The position numbers were made by a program, and so were the translations under genes. 64,000 nt of DNA from Notospermus geniculatus. Taxonomy: Eukaryota > Nemertea > Pilidiophora > Heteronemertea > Lineidae. The notes under the pieces were generated by a model. The model saw only the letters and a program-made list of their open reading frames with translations. It was not told where the DNA came from and ran no database searches. Where the stretch lies: NCBI GenBank assembly GCA_002633025.1, contig NMRB01002014.1, positions 50,333-114,332 on the forward strand. Reading direction: 5' to 3'. Shown here one piece after another: positions 1 to 11,394 of this stretch (the first letter of the stretch is position 1; each line of letters opens with the position of its first letter).

Positions 1-890
1 GATCTGATTCCTACTTTGGCCACCAGGGGGCACATAGTGAAAACACAAAATTTGCGATTACTCCTAAACTGGTCATCGAAACTTCATGAAATTTTTATGG
101 TGGGTGTATCCAGTCAGGGTACACAACCTATCAGACGGGTTTTTGATTCGACCTACATTTAAAGGTCGCAGAGGTCAAAAGCTGAAATCTGATTGGTCAA
201 CGACGTGAACGCTCTAACTTGAGAATGCTTTGGAATTTTCTTCTCACATTTTGTATGTTGATACCTCATGACATGACGCTTCTCGCTATTTAAAATCGAC
301 CGGATCTGATTCCTACTTTGGCCACCAGGGGGCACATAGTGAAAACACAAAATTTGCGATTACTCCTAAACTGGTCATCGCAACTTCATGCAATTTTTAT
401 GGTGGGTGTATCCAGTCAGGGTACACAACATATCAGACGGGTTTTTGATTCGACCTACATTTAAAGGTCGCAGAGGTCAAAAGCTGAAATCTGATTGGTC
501 AACGACGTGAACGCTCTAACTTGACAATGCTGTGGAATTTTCGTCTCACATTTTGTATGTTCATACCTCATGACATGACGCTTCTCGCTATTGAAAAACG
601 ACCGGATCAGATTCCTACTTTGGCCACCAGGGGGCACGTAGTGAAATGACAAAATTTGAGATTACTCCTAAACTGGTCATCGAAACTTCATGAAATTTTT
701 ATGGTGCGTGTATCCAGCCAGGGTACACAACATATCAGACGGGTTTTTCATTCGACCTACATTTCAAGGTAACAGAGGCCGAGGGGTTATGCCCGCAACA
801 GCGTGGCTATTTTTCCAATTCCAGAGTTGCGAAGGTGGAACCAAATTTGATATGTTCTCGATTGCCTGGAGCAAAAACAGAGAATAAATT
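1..890. repeat. Tandem repeat with 302-base period (three units)
   Basis: Units begin at about 1, 303 and 605 with GATCTGATTCCTACTTTGG and are nearly identical; the third decays after about 780. Phrases such as CACAAAATTTGCGATTACTCC and AGGTCGCAGAGGTCAAAAG recur in diverged form at 47.5-47.7 kb, so this is a member of a dispersed repeat family. The apparent ORFs on the minus strand are repeat translations. Confidence 0.85.
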
Positions 891-979
891 TAGCAGTAGG
901 TTCTTATAGATTCATTGATTCAGAATCAAGAAACGTATATGATAGAAAATATTGAGTTGTGCTGAGGCTTAGCCAAGTA

Positions 980-1460
980 GGTCACTGTGTAGAGTGTTTT
1001 ACTCGGGCCGAAGTCAAGGTCAGACACCACATATAGAGCTGAACTCGGGCTGAGGTTAAGGTCAGCCACCATATATATAGAGTTGTACTCGGGCTGTAGT
1101 CAAGGTCAGCTGAGTTGTACTCAGGTTGTAGTCAAGGTCAGCTGAGTTGTACTCGGGCTGTAGTCAAGGTCCAGCACCAAAGTATAGAGCTGTACTCGGG
1201 CTGTAGTGAAGGTCAGCCACCATATATATGTGTAGAGTTGTACTCGGGCTGTAGTCAAGGTCAGCTGAGTTGTACTCGGGCTGTAGTCAAGTTCAGCTGA
1301 GTTGTATTCGGGCTATAGTCAAGTTCAGCTGAGTTGTAAATGTACTCGGGCTGTAGTCAAGTTCAGCTGAGTTGTACTCGGGCTGTAGTCAAGTTCAGCT
1401 GAGTTGTACTCGGGCTGTAGTCAAGATCAGCAAGCCGTACTAAGGCTGTAGTCTTCAAGA
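980..1460. repeat. Minisatellite, about 31-32-base unit
   Basis: At least ten irregular copies of GAGTTGTACTCGGGCTGTAG plus TCAAGGTCAGCT, with some units expanded by CACCATATATATAG-like spacers. Probably lies upstream of, or in a 5' intron of, the Kv beta gene. Confidence 0.85.
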
Positions 1461-1737
1461 TCAGGCTCGGTGTTAGACGTGCACCTCGAAAACAATACCT
1501 TTCACTCGCATTAATTAGCAACTTTGTATTCAAGTCAGCTCAGGATGACGGACGAGGCGGCTTGAAAGATCTGCGATGGATGGCTGTGAATGACAAACAG
1601 TCATGTAGCGGGGATATTGTGGGATTGGTGTTTGAGTGGGTATCACTTCACCTGGAGGAATTTCTGGATTAGAATGGATGGTGCGAAAACAAACTTGTCT
1701 GCAGTGGATGATAGAATGATGCTCATGTAGTCAAAGG

Positions 1738-1985
1738 GTGTCGGGGTGGGGCAGTGGAAACATCGGCGCCTGCCACCACTGAGGTCGTGGGTTCGATCCC
1801 CTGTCGTGCAAGAGGCTTTATGTGGTAGAGAGGGCGATCTCTCCTCGACATCGTAGTTTTTCTCCGGGGGCTCCGGTTTCCTCCTACATATCGTTAATAT
1901 CGTCCAATATTGTTTGATGAGTAGCTATAATGCCCTAAGTGGGCGCTTGCACTCCTGAGATAATATTTTTTTTTTAAAAAATGTA
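1738..1985 (+). mobile_element. tRNA-derived SINE, family 1
   Basis: The tRNA-like head has an A-box-like GGGGCAGTGG and a B box (GGTTCGATCCC near 1793). It is followed by the family tail with GGTTTCCTCCTACAT and an A-rich end (TTTTTTTTAAAAAA). Related copies occur at 4023, 6060, 13127-13525 (minus) and 30500 (minus). Confidence 0.7.
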
Positions 1986-2193
1986 GTCAAAGGGGCTGTT
2001 CATTTTCGTCACTTGAGGAATCTGAGTTGTGATCCTGTGTGGGATCGGAAAAAGCTATGCACTTGCAAATTGCAGGGATTTTGTTGTACTGTACAGAATA
2101 ATCCCTGCAATTTGCAGCTTCAAAGCTTTCTCCATTTTCTCAAGGATCACGACTCAGATTCCTCAACTGATGAAAATGAACAGCCCCTTTTGC
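1986..2193. mobile_element. Palindromic MITE-like hairpin
   Basis: The left arm CAAAGGGGCTGTTCATTTTC plus GAGGAATCTGAGT-GTGATCC is mirrored at the right end (GGATCACGACTCAGATTCCTC ... GAAAATGAACAGCCCCTTTTG). The inner arms GCAAATTGCAGGGAT and ATCCCTGCAATTTGC also pair, leaving a very short loop. It is inserted directly after the A-rich end of the SINE before it. Confidence 0.75.
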
Positions 2194-3494
2194 AAACCAT
2201 TTTTTGGAAATATTGATTTAGGGCTTCTGTTCAGATGCAGACCCTCATGTAAGCCTTTACGGGTTCGTAGGTGGGCGGAGGATGTGGTGAGGGCTTTTAA
2301 AATTGGCTGCAATCCATTGCAAGTCCTGTCAACACTGTAAACTTCGACTTCTCTGACTGACCTTGAAAAAGTAGGTCAAATCAAAAACTTGGGATTTACT
2401 GGGGCATGTGGGTGATTGTCGTCTTGGGCAATTGCCTTTTCTAGTCAGATTGGACCATGGCAGTGGGCCAAAATGGCCTGTATCTCTCAGATGGATTTCA
2501 AACGCTCACCACCCTACAATATTGATGACATTTCTGTATTCAGATCAGATAGGTGCTCACCAGAGGAGGTGCTTGCCGGCGGAGGTGATGAGGCAAGGAA
2601 ATGAGGCAAATTGTAAAAATGCTGAGACTTGGTTTATTGTGGGCATCTCTCTCTGTTTGGGCGTGATGTGGAAGAAAATTTTCCTCTGGTTATTAACCCT
2701 TAGGCCCTATAACAGCTGCTTTGGAAACCCTACGATGGCCGTTGATGTCCTATGGTATATTTTCAGCCATATGATGACTCAGACATTGTGTAGGCTGGCA
2801 CTGGCCAGTCTAGGATTTTGCCAGCGGCCGTCTTTATTGAGGACACCTTCAGACAGGCCGGTGTTGTCCTTAATTGAGAGGTGTCCTAATTACAGTCAAA
2901 ATGAATAGAAATGACCAGTTTTGGACTGAATTTTGGTGCCCTTAATCAAGAGGTTGGATGCAGTACATATTATTATGCACCATATTCATATCCATGGTTG
3001 GTCGGATGCAGTAACGCATATGACCCACATCAGCCCGAGCCCTCCCTCTCTCACAACCCCTTGATTAGTGCCTTCTCTGTTCATGTCCCACGTTCCCTTA
3101 TCGCTATGGAAACAGCATCGCTGCAGGACATGTAACTGCACCATAACACTAAATATTTTATGCGACAAAGTTGCCTGTGTCCTTTTGGTTAATGGCCCAT
3201 GTAATAGATCATCTTTCTGTGTGATATACAGTTTTAATGCCTGACGTTACTAGACAGATATCGCATGTTGTAGTGTTTGGTGATATGAAACGCTATCAAA
3301 ACTTTTCATGAATTGAAGTTGATAATCAAAAGGTATCGTGTAATATAAATGACTCTTTCAGTTCTTCGTTTCATTCAGTAGCTAAATGTGACCCGCTCCA
3401 GCGAAAGTAGGCGCTTGTTGCAAGTGATCATCTTTGGTCATCAGTTTACTCAATGATTATCACTCCTGTCCACTACTGTCAACCCGCAGAGACG
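2194..3494. other. Stretch without recognisable gene
   Basis: I see no convincing exon. A 166-residue open frame at 2408-2908 shows no family motif and no plausible splice context, so I treat it as chance. The region presumably lies upstream of the first Kv beta exon seen, within an intron or 5' flank. Confidence 0.5.
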
Positions 3495-3750
3495 TACATT
3501 TCAGCTACTGTGTTCCACATTTCAGCTACTGTGTCCTACAATTCAGCTACTGTGTCCTACAATTCAGCTACTGTGTTCTACATTTCAGCTACTGTGTTCT
3601 ACATTTCAGCTACTGTGTTCTACAATTCAGCTACTGTGTTCTACATTTCAGCTACTGTGTTCTACATTTCAGCTACTGTGTTCTACAATTCAGCTACTGT
3701 GTTCTACATTTCAGCTACTGTGTTCTACATTTCAGCTACTGTGTTCTAAA
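3495..3750. repeat. 21-base tandem array
   Basis: About twelve copies of TACATTTCAGCTACTGTGTTC with a CATTT/CAATT alternation. Because 21 is a multiple of three, the frames stay open and encode FSYCVLH or ISATVFY repeats, an artefact of period length. The array ends about 175 bases before Kv beta exon a. Each unit contains TTTCAG, a splice-acceptor-like motif. Confidence 0.92.
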
Positions 3751-3925
3751 TCTGTTAAAACCCTTTCCTTGGTTGCAACAAGTGCCAAATTGATGTACAG
3801 GCCTATTATCCTGCAAACTACTGCAACTTGGCGGTGCTGTGAGCCATTGTATTCCATTTCGAAAATTCAAAACACTGTAAGGTCTTCCCATCCTGAATCA
3901 TGTTTTACATCTTTTCTCTTTACAG

Positions 3926-3963
3926 GCACCTGGGTGACATTCGGTGCACAGGTCACAGATGAG
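3926..3963 (+). CDS. KCNAB-like: Kv channel beta subunit, internal exon a (first exon in window)
   Basis: A 38-base exon between a pyrimidine-rich acceptor ending TTTACAG and a GTACGT donor. It enters after the first base of a Gly codon and reads G-TWVTFGAQVTDE, the start of the aldo-keto-reductase (AKR) barrel of Kv-beta subunits (GLGTWVTFGG in vertebrates). Kv-beta proteins are cytoplasmic NADPH-binding tetramers docked on the T1 domain of Shaker-type K+ channels, where they tune inactivation and trafficking. It leaves in phase 0, matching the next exon. The upstream exons were searched for by eye between 1 and 3925 and not found, so the gene is 5' partial here. Confidence 0.85.
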
Positions 3964-4022
3964 GTACGTATTCACATATGTCCCAAGTCGAATTCACCAT
4001 TCGCTCTTCAATAATGCAGTGG

Positions 4023-4156
4023 CTGTCAGATTAGATTGGTGTGGTGAAAATATCGATGCCTGTCACCACTGATGTTCGGGGTTCGATCCCCCGTTGGACC
4101 AGCACTGAATGTGACCTCAATAGATCAGGTTTTTCTGGGCACTTCAGTTTTCTCTT
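4023..4156 (+). mobile_element. tRNA-derived SINE fragment, family 1
   Basis: GTGTGGTGAAAATATCGATG followed by CCTGTCACCACTGATG and a B box GGTTCGATCCC matches the SINE at 1738. It is cut off at 4157 by a palindromic MITE. Confidence 0.6.
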
Positions 4157-4403
4157 TAGAGACGATTCTCGAATTCGCAGATCTGTGCACTTCCGCCAAA
4201 ATCGCAAACACAACCTCGATCTCAAACCAGCTGACGTTACGCAATCCATGATTCAGCAATGGTCGAGTCTGACGCAACGTTGTCGATGTCACTGTCGTGG
4301 GGTTCTCTGCGTATGTCATTCAGTTTCAGACCGTGGTTGTGTTCGCTATTTCGGCGGAAATATGCAGATCTTTCTCTTTTACATCAATTTGGGATTTGTC
4401 TAT
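4157..4403. mobile_element. Palindromic MITE, TAGACAAATCCC family (copy 1)
   Basis: Left end GAGACGATTCTCGAATTCGC, right end AATTTGGGATTTGTCTATT. The body is a long near-palindrome with CGCACTTCCGCC, AACCTCGATCTGAAACCAGC and their complements. It lies in the intron after exon a. A 180-residue ORF across it is an artefact. The repeated TGACG and CGTCA words give many short stems. Confidence 0.8.
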
Positions 4404-5459
4404 TGGCAATTATTTCCTTGCTATCCTCTTCAACTGGGAGACAGTCAACAAACAACTGGGGGCTTGGACCGATTTCATTTCATCTCAAGTTGCATATCAC
4501 TGACAGTACATGACCCAACAGAAATGTACAAACAACTCCAACAAGGTTTACTGAAATCTACACCACCACAAATTTGTCCATGACATTTGACCTTTCCAAC
4601 CCATCTGCCGGCGCGCCAAATGGTGCGGGTTCTTCCGTTGCTATGGAAACATTTAGACAGGTTTATGAATGAAGTGAATCTGTTGGTGAATGGCCTTGCT
4701 TAAAACATGGGCCGATTTGGCGAAGACGGGATAGAAAGAGGTGTTGGTGTAACGAGATAAGATAGAGCCGGGCGAGACAGGATAGGCGATTATTTCACTT
4801 ACAGGAATATGATTTTCAAGTCACATGTGGTGGGATATCTCGCCCTGGGACAATGTTTGAATGCAGTGGTGTCCTTTTTGATGGGGGCTGAGATACAAAG
4901 GTTATACTGGGTGGAAATTCAGCAACTGTAGGCTCGTGTTAAGGCCATTCTTTTTATATTGCTTGTTTGGCAGATTTCTTGCTGTAAACCTAATGTTGGA
5001 GATAGGAATAAAAATAAAAATAAAATTCAAAAAATAAAAACCCTAACCCAACCACGGCATGATCAGGACGAATGAGGGCAAAACTGAAGCTACATGGCTG
5101 GACATATCACAGACATGACAGACCCAAACACATGTCATACTTGTCATGAAAGTATCACAATGTGTTGGGAACAGATAAATCATGCATCCAAGTCTAATTC
5201 TGTCATCTGCACATGTGCAGAGTCAAAAGGCGTCACTTTTTTCGGATATCTGGATTTTTTAAGATTGGGGGCAATAAAAAATGACTATTTTTCCAATTTT
5301 ATTTTGTTTGAAAAAGCCCAAAACTAACATTGGTTGATCTGCCAAACAAGTAATAAAAAACAAATGGCTGTCATTTTGTCAAAATGTAGATCCCGTGATC
5401 GAACCAGATGACAGATCCCAACTTCCACCTGTATATTTAGTTTAATTTTTCTCCGCTAG
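4404..5459. other. Kv beta intron sequence
   Basis: No exon or clear element seen. There is a TAAAAATAAAAATAAAATTC low-complexity tract near 5010 that may be the tail of a degraded retroelement. Confidence 0.5.
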
Positions 5460-5539
5460 ATGGCAGAGGAGATGGTAACGCTGGCGTACGAGAGTGGCAT
5501 CAATGTATTCGATACAGCAGAAGTCTATGCAGCTGGAAA
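5460..5539 (+). CDS. KCNAB-like: Kv channel beta subunit, internal exon b
   Basis: An 80-base exon, acceptor ...CGCTAG, donor GTAAGT. It reads MAEEMVTLAYESG then INVFDTAEVYAAGK. The initial Met is internal (vertebrate DEMAEQLMTLAYDNG), not a start codon. It carries two AKR tetrad residues: Asp at 5511-5513 and Tyr at 5526-5528. The last codon (Lys) is split after two bases and completed by the next exon. Family assignment is very secure from the FDTAEVY block. Confidence 0.93.
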
Positions 5540-5664
5540 GTAAGTCATTATGGTGTTGTCCAAGATTCGTCGTTATATCTTTCAGATGTAACATATTTTG
5601 TTGACTCCTCAAAAAACAACAAAATGTTATTTTTGATGAAACTAACATGTTTCTCCTTTTCCAG

Positions 5665-5709
5665 GGCAGAGATTGTATTAGGAAAAATTTTGAAAAAGAA
5701 GAGTTGGAG
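5665..5709 (+). CDS. KCNAB-like: Kv channel beta subunit, internal exon c
   Basis: A 45-base exon with acceptor TTTTCCAG and donor GTAAGA. One base completes the split Lys codon, followed by AEIVLGKILKKKSWR, with the last Arg codon split after AG. The equivalent vertebrate segment is AEVVLGNIIKKKGWR, the helix after the first catalytic residues. The tiny exon size is typical of this gene family as I know it. Confidence 0.92.
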
Positions 5710-5960
5710 GTAAGATTAACATTGTCAACATTGTTTGTCGAATGTAAAATTACATGTGGTTACAACCAGTGAATTTGCATCCAAATGTCAGGTAGCAAGT
5801 CAGATGCATATATCTTACCAACTCCTACACTGTGGTCAGAATCGAGTGACCATGTTGATGGCAGCAACAGTGGTAAGCCAAAATAGTGAATTTGGGGCCT
5901 TCTATTGTTTAACCCTTTCCTTCATGTCTCACCCTTCGTAATTTATTATTCTACTTTCAG

Positions 5961-6005
5961 GAGATCCAGTTTCATCATATGCACCAAAATTTTCTGGGGT
6001 GGCAA
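5961..6005 (+). CDS. KCNAB-like: Kv channel beta subunit, internal exon d
   Basis: A 45-base exon after a TACTTTCAG acceptor, with donor GTGAGT. It encodes RSSFIICTKIFWGGK; the final Lys codon is split. The Lys at 5986-5988 (TKIFWGG) is the AKR catalytic Lys that contacts the NADPH nicotinamide site. A Cys replaces the Thr usual in VITTKIFW. Confidence 0.92.
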
Positions 6006-6057
6006 GTGAGTATTACTTACCCATCTTTCAAAGATTGCCAGCTACCCAATACAGTTG

Positions 6058-6300
6058 GGCTGTCAGAGTGGCGTAGTGGAGACATTGGTACTTGTCACCT
6101 CTGAGGTTCTGGGTTCAATCCCCAGTCAGATCCATTCTCCAAGTGATACAGAGGATCTCTGTTTGTCACAGTGGTGGTTTTTTCTGGATATTCTGGTTTC
6201 CTCCTGCTGTACATGCATTTGTCAAGTACATTGTCCACAAGGTCAATTATACTTCAGCTCTCAGCTCAAATTTGACTCTCTTCAACCTTTAAGGAAAAAA
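6058..6300 (+). mobile_element. tRNA-derived SINE, family 1
   Basis: GAGTGGCGTAGTGGAGACAT, then a B box GGTTCAATCCC and the family tail CTGGTTTCCTCCTGCTGTAC. It lies just downstream of exon d in the intron. Confidence 0.7.
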
Positions 6301-7442
6301 TCTAGTCACTGCCTACTGACCTAAAGACACGATCAGCCTCTTCACCAAGAAATAGCCAACGGGGTCAATACATCATCTGTAAACCAAGCAACGCAACATC
6401 CCCGTCTGCCCCGAGACGTGTTTTTCCATCTCCAAGTGGCCTCTACTAAGTCAATAGTCAATATTTTTTCTCCAAATGGTATTCACTCTGTGTGATTTGT
6501 GTTTTCTGTCCCACTGGTCTAATATAGGGAACAACGGAAAAATTCCGAGTTTTCTGCCGCGATAATCGACATGACCTAACACAATCTGAAGATATCCATT
6601 GAGTATTTATGTATGTCCAGTTATGTTTCCCTCGTGCTGGATGCCATTATTCATACAGAATATGTGGCGAGTTCTATATATGGGAAGCATAGTTGCATAG
6701 AAACGAATCAGTGGCCTTGTTAAAGGGACTGCTGTGAATGCATCTTCAATACGAGCTGCTGTGGGCAAAAAACTGAAAGATCATACAACGACCTAAACTC
6801 CTGCTGCAGTTTCAAACCACTACCCATGCGCCGAAACTGCTTCAGTTGATGCGATCCTCAAAGAATCCCCCTGCGAGTCTGCCGCGAGTATGAATACCGG
6901 TGGTACACGTATCTTAGCCAGTCAGAAAGTGTGTTATGGCGGCGTCGATTAAATCTGTGAGGATGGCTTATGGTTGGATCCCTTGTCAAATAGCGCCATC
7001 TATTGATGATCCTTCACTTTGGGCGCCAATCATGCCAGTGTTAAGTGGGTCTATAGCTACGGCCGACTAAACACTTGGGACGAGTGTTACAACTACCATG
7101 CAGATCTATGTCTTGCCCCACACAATATCAAATATTTACTCCGCCTAATCGGAGTGTAGTGCGTCAACAATAAAAAAAGAAGTTTCAGTGGCAGATTTGT
7201 ATCGTACTTCAAAGGTCAGCTTCAGTTGGAATAAAAAACCAACTGACAATAATCCATGGATCGTATTCAGTTTGTGATGGGGCATATAGCTTTATAGCTG
7301 TAATCCCTACCTGAGCACAAGCTCATATTCGCAGTCACGTTACACTTGGTGTTACTGTATTTGAATAAACTAGAAACCACAAAAAAGGTGTGGATGTGAG
7401 AAGTCATGGGTTCGAATCCTACAAACAGAACGGAAAAAGTGT
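6301..7442. other. Kv beta intron sequence
   Basis: No exon or element recognised. One B-box-like GGGTTCGAATCC at about 7410 may be a relic of a tRNA-like element. Confidence 0.4.
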
Positions 7443-7656
7443 TAAGGGTTATGTAAAGTGACTCGAAATCTCAGATTTTTGGCGCAAAAAATCTGACTAA
7501 CTGCACAAAAAATTGGGAAAAGAAGGCTCGGGGGCCCTTGGGAACCGTCATAAGAAGGTGCCCCGAGCCTTATTTTCTCAATTCAGTGTGCAGTTAGTCA
7601 GTTTTTTTGCGTCAAAAATTCCAGATTTCGAGTCACTTTTCATAACCCTTATAAGT
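7443..7656. mobile_element. Palindromic MITE-like element
   Basis: The arms are TTAAGGGTTATG, AAAGTGACTCGAAATCT and CTGACTAACTGCAC on the left, and their complements (GTGCAGTTAGTCAG, AGATTTCGAGTCACTTTTC, CATAACCCTTAT) on the right. The centre, CTCGGGGGCCC against GGTGCCCCGAG, also pairs. It ends 78 bases before exon e. Confidence 0.75.
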
Positions 7657-7733
7657 TGCTACATCAAACAAAAACAAGAGCAATGCAGAGCATGGCATTT
7701 TCTCACACTGGTATTACCCTCTTCTCTTTTCAG

Positions 7734-7777
7734 AGCTGAAACAGAGAAAGGCCTCTCCAGAAAACATATTATAGAAG
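7734..7777 (+). CDS. KCNAB-like: Kv channel beta subunit, internal exon e
   Basis: A 44-base exon between CTTTTCAG and GTAAGG. It reads AETEKGLSRKHIIE, almost identical to the vertebrate AETERGLSRKHIIEG block, and leaves after the first base of a Gly codon. The intron before it holds a SINE copy and a palindromic MITE. Confidence 0.94.
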
Positions 7778-7954
7778 GTAAGGAAAATGGCCCATGGCAG
7801 GGCAGATTAATCTTGATTACAAATATCATGGAATAAAATAATTGAAGCAAACCAAGAAGATTGGCATCTCTTCTTTAAAAAATAACGATAGTCCATTAAT
7901 CCTATTGTGTAGGGCGTGGTATGTCTTAATAATAATGTTTTTTTCTCTCTCCAG

Positions 7955-8041
7955 GATTGAAGAGCTCCTTGGAACGTCTTCAGCTCGATTATGTAGATAT
8001 TGTTTTTGCCAATAAACCAGACCCACACACTCCAACGGAAG
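7955..8041 (+). CDS. KCNAB-like: Kv channel beta subunit, internal exon f
   Basis: An 87-base exon, acceptor TCTCTCCAG, donor GTTAGT. It encodes [18 protein letters not shown] followed by [11 protein letters not shown]. The Asn at 8011-8013 (FANKPD) corresponds to the Asn of the AKR cofactor and active-site set. It ends after the first base of a Glu codon. It is followed by a 4.7-kb intron containing a 38-base minisatellite and several transposon-like palindromes. Confidence 0.94.
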
Positions 8042-8089
8042 GTTAGTATCAATAAACGAATGGCAATCACGAAAGTCAGAGTGTTGCCA

Positions 8090-8400
8090 TAGTAATTGTT
8101 CTTGCCATGGTGACAGTGTTTCCATGGTTACCAACATCACCATGGCAACCAGTCTGTTGCCACTGTAAGCAACATCATCATGGCAACCAGTCTGCTGCGA
8201 TAGTAACCAACATCATCATGGCAACCAGTTTGTTGCCATAGAAACCAACTTCACCATGGCAACCAGTCTGTTGCCACAGTAACCAACATCATCATGGCAA
8301 CCTGTCTATTGCCATAGTAACCAACATTACCATGGCAACCAGTTTGTTACCATGGTTACCAGCATCACCATGGCAACCAGTTTGTTGCCATGGTTACCAA
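8090..8400. repeat. Minisatellite, about 38-base unit
   Basis: About eight copies of ACCAACATCATCATGGCAAC plus CAGTCTGTTGCCATAGTA. CCATGGTTACC palindromes occur within some units. It lies 50 bases after exon f. Confidence 0.88.
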
Positions 8401-10062
8401 TATGGATGAGTTAGCCTTGAAAGGAAAATTTCCTCTCCAACATTCCACAAGTTCTCACTCTTCCCAACGCCCTTTCAACATTCAGATTGTAGACGCTTAC
8501 TTAAAGAGCATAGGTTGGAAAGATCTCTCTCCATTCCAAGAGCCTTTTCAAATTACTTGTCCCACATTTATTTGCCACATCCCTCTTTAACGCATGAAGC
8601 TCTCTCCCTGTCATACAAATTGCATGGGGATGGTGACAAGCTGATTGACTCCATACAAAGTTTTCTACAAAAAGCCCCAGTCTACAATTTCCATCACCAA
8701 ATGTCCAAGAACATGTATAAGTGGTGCAGCCCCTCATATCTGCCTGCATCAACTACAATATATAAAGACCCTCAAAATTTCACCCGTGTCCCCAGTTGGT
8801 ATGTGCCTTTTGGCTCTGTGCCATGTCAGTTCTCTCAACCGATATGGGGGCTGAAAAATTATGACGCGTAAAGCTGTCTGCATAACATAACTGATTTACC
8901 CGCAATTTCACTTTTTCCTCCCCTCATTTTGACCCTCTTCCTTTCATCGCCAAATCCCTGTTTTCTTTCTTCAAGCGGAAAAGTCACCATTGGCTACACT
9001 TGGTGAGCACACATACGTATCACCCAATCAGACTCCATTTGCTTTTTGCCTCTGTGGTACGGCCGTGGTTACTGGTGGCAGATCTGTACACAAACCTGAT
9101 GAGTGCCAGTTAGACAAAGAATGGCATCAGTTTGACTCTTGGGGCAGATTTTGGCAATCAGTTAAAAAAATCAGTTTAAAAAAAATCAGTTAAAAAAAAT
9201 CAGTGGTTAAAGTGATGGTTATGGCACAGAAAGCAGGTTTGAGTGCATGTCTGCTCGAAGGTGACCTTGGCTGCTGCTGGTGACGGTCTTAGTGTTCATC
9301 CTCACTCTAGATTAACTTCAATTTCTACTACACCATTCATTTCTTGGGGTTGAGGAAATTATACGGGCTCGACCGTTCATCTAACTATTTCAGTGTTTCA
9401 AACATTGGTGACCTGATCAATGGGAATGTTGGTCAGATGCAAGTTTTGTAATGCTGAACAAATTTTGCAGCCATTTCTTTGCATCTTTGGTGCAAATGAT
9501 GGCAATAATAATGGGATGCTGGACGAAGTAACCAACTTGGCTGCTGTGTTACCTGGAAAAGGTATCCGATTGTTAAATAACTTGATATTCCCTTGACTGT
9601 CTCTGGTGAAATCATTTTGGTACCTTACCCAACCAGCAGGGGGACATTTCTCCGCTTGAAGTGGGGACTGTGTCTAACAGTGCAGTGTGCGTGTCCGTCC
9701 GTCTGTCCATCTTTGTGAAATTGCTGCTGTGAGTTTCAATGTGGGTATCCCGCTGAAGCCTGGGTACGTCCATTGCTGTTCATGCAAGGGAATCCGTGTG
9801 CTGGTGAGGGCAGTGTGGAGTTTTCTGTGGTACCGTGGTTTTGGAACGTCCGTGAGGCTCAGGAGCTTCTTGTAGTGATTGGCCTAACAGGTTTCCGTGG
9901 CAACATTAACCTTGAATATTGTCGTGAAGTGTGTGTGACCTTGGCCTTTGACCTTGGACTGTGTGTGGCATGGATGTCTGCCTGGTTGGTGACCCCAGTG
10001 ATTGTTTTATGCTCATGTTGTTCTGAGGACCTTTGAACTTGTTGTCGAGAGCATTATGACTT
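8401..10062. other. Kv beta intron sequence
   Basis: Several open frames of 60-118 codons here have no family resemblance or splice logic. A short AAAAAATCAGTT repeat occurs near 9165-9205. Nothing else recognised. Confidence 0.45.
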
Positions 10063-10276
10063 CCTCTCCATTGCAGTAAAGCACAGGTAGGCCTAGGCTA
10101 CATTTGCTCATGCAAACTGCTTTGAAAAAACTGACATTCTGCCACATTTTGGTTTACCAGGACATGACTTTCGATCCATTGCAGTAAAGCACAGGTAGGC
10201 CTAGGCTAAATCTCTCATGCAACTGCTCAAAAAGAACGTGGCATTCTGTCACCGTTTGGTTTACCAGGACATCTAG
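10063..10276. repeat. Tandem duplication, about 110-base unit
   Basis: TCCATTGCAGTAAAGCACAG plus GTAGGCCTAGGCTA and TGGTTTACCAGGACAT occur twice with moderate divergence. More diverged echoes (GAGCTCTTTCATTGCAAAA) continue at 10780-10980. Confidence 0.7.
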
Positions 10277-11169
10277 ACTTTTCAATATCATGTCATGTTT
10301 CTTGGCATGGGAATGCATTTGACACTTCTCTGGTCATTTTTCAAATATTTCTCAACGCAGCAGTTCATATGCAACACAATTAATCCAACTATTGTTTCAT
10401 TTCTGCTGCAGCACTTATTGTAATTTTCCAACTAGCTGACCGATGCACTCAAAATTGCCCATCCAACATCACCATTTTCATCAACAATGCAAAGTTCAAC
10501 AACACCTGAAGAATTCAGATCTAGATAATATTGCAAGTGAAAGTAGTTGCTATTGCACTTTTGCAAAATACCCAAGTGCACCTTTTTGTACAATTCTAAA
10601 ATTCCTGTTAATTTCCAAGTAAAACTTGTGTCATGCTGATTTAAACCCGCAGCCAACCAATTAATCCGTGAATTTCACCAAATGTTGTGTATTTAATTTC
10701 ATCTGTTTGTTTCTACAACATTGAACATACATCTCTACATATTGACACCAATTTAGGCAACCAGACTTGAAGTAAAAAGCTCTTTCCATTGCAAAACAGC
10801 AGTTGTGGACACCAAGGAGACCAGACTTAGACCAAAATGAGCTCTTTCATTGCAAAATGGCAGTTCTTATAAATATTTACCGTTTGGGACGCAAAACAGG
10901 CTAACCAGGGCCTATTGATGAAATGCAGGCCTACAAACACATGGTTGGACTAAAATGATCTCTTTCATTGCAAAAAACCATGCTGACTAAGCAGCCTACA
11001 GTGAAACTAGAAACATCAGTTGAGGCAGAATGCTGCCTTCGAGAGCATCCTTACTCAACTTACCAAAGCGTTTCATTGTTTCATCATAAATTCTGAGATG
11101 GAGCTTTTGACATTTTACCTTGCTTTATGTCAACAAACTTGAACTGCAGAAGAAGAGTAGTACAAGCTA

Positions 11170-11394
11170 TAGACAATTCTCGAATTCGCAGATCTGCGCA
11201 CTTCCACTAAATCTCAACCAGAACCGGTGCCGTCCGATGCAATCCCTGATTCCGCTATGGTCAACTCTGACACAACGTCTTCAGTCGTGGGGTTGTCTGC
11301 ATCACATCATTCAGTTTCAGGCCGAGGTTATGGTTGTGATTTCAGCGAAGTGCGCTGATCTTTGTCGTTTTCGTCAATTTGAGAACGGTCTATA
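11170..11394. mobile_element. Palindromic MITE, TAGACAAATCCC family (copy 2, variant TIR)
   Basis: It begins TAGACAATTCTCGAATTCGC and ends GTCAATTTGAGAACGGTCTA, flanked by TA on each side. The internal core TGACACAACGTC and GGGGTTGTCTGCATCACAT is shared with the other copies. Confidence 0.8.

Noticed and set aside
2408-2908. 166-codon ORF
   Set aside because: No recognisable motifs, skewed composition, no splice or promoter support.
3434-3793. FSYCVLH repeat protein
   Set aside because: Product of a 21-base satellite whose period is a multiple of three.
4041-4583. 180-codon ORF on the + strand
   Set aside because: It runs through a SINE fragment and a palindromic MITE; the frame has no protein family features.
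8090-8400. CRISPR-like array
   Set aside because: Repeats are contiguous without unique spacers and the sequence is eukaryotic; it is a minisatellite.
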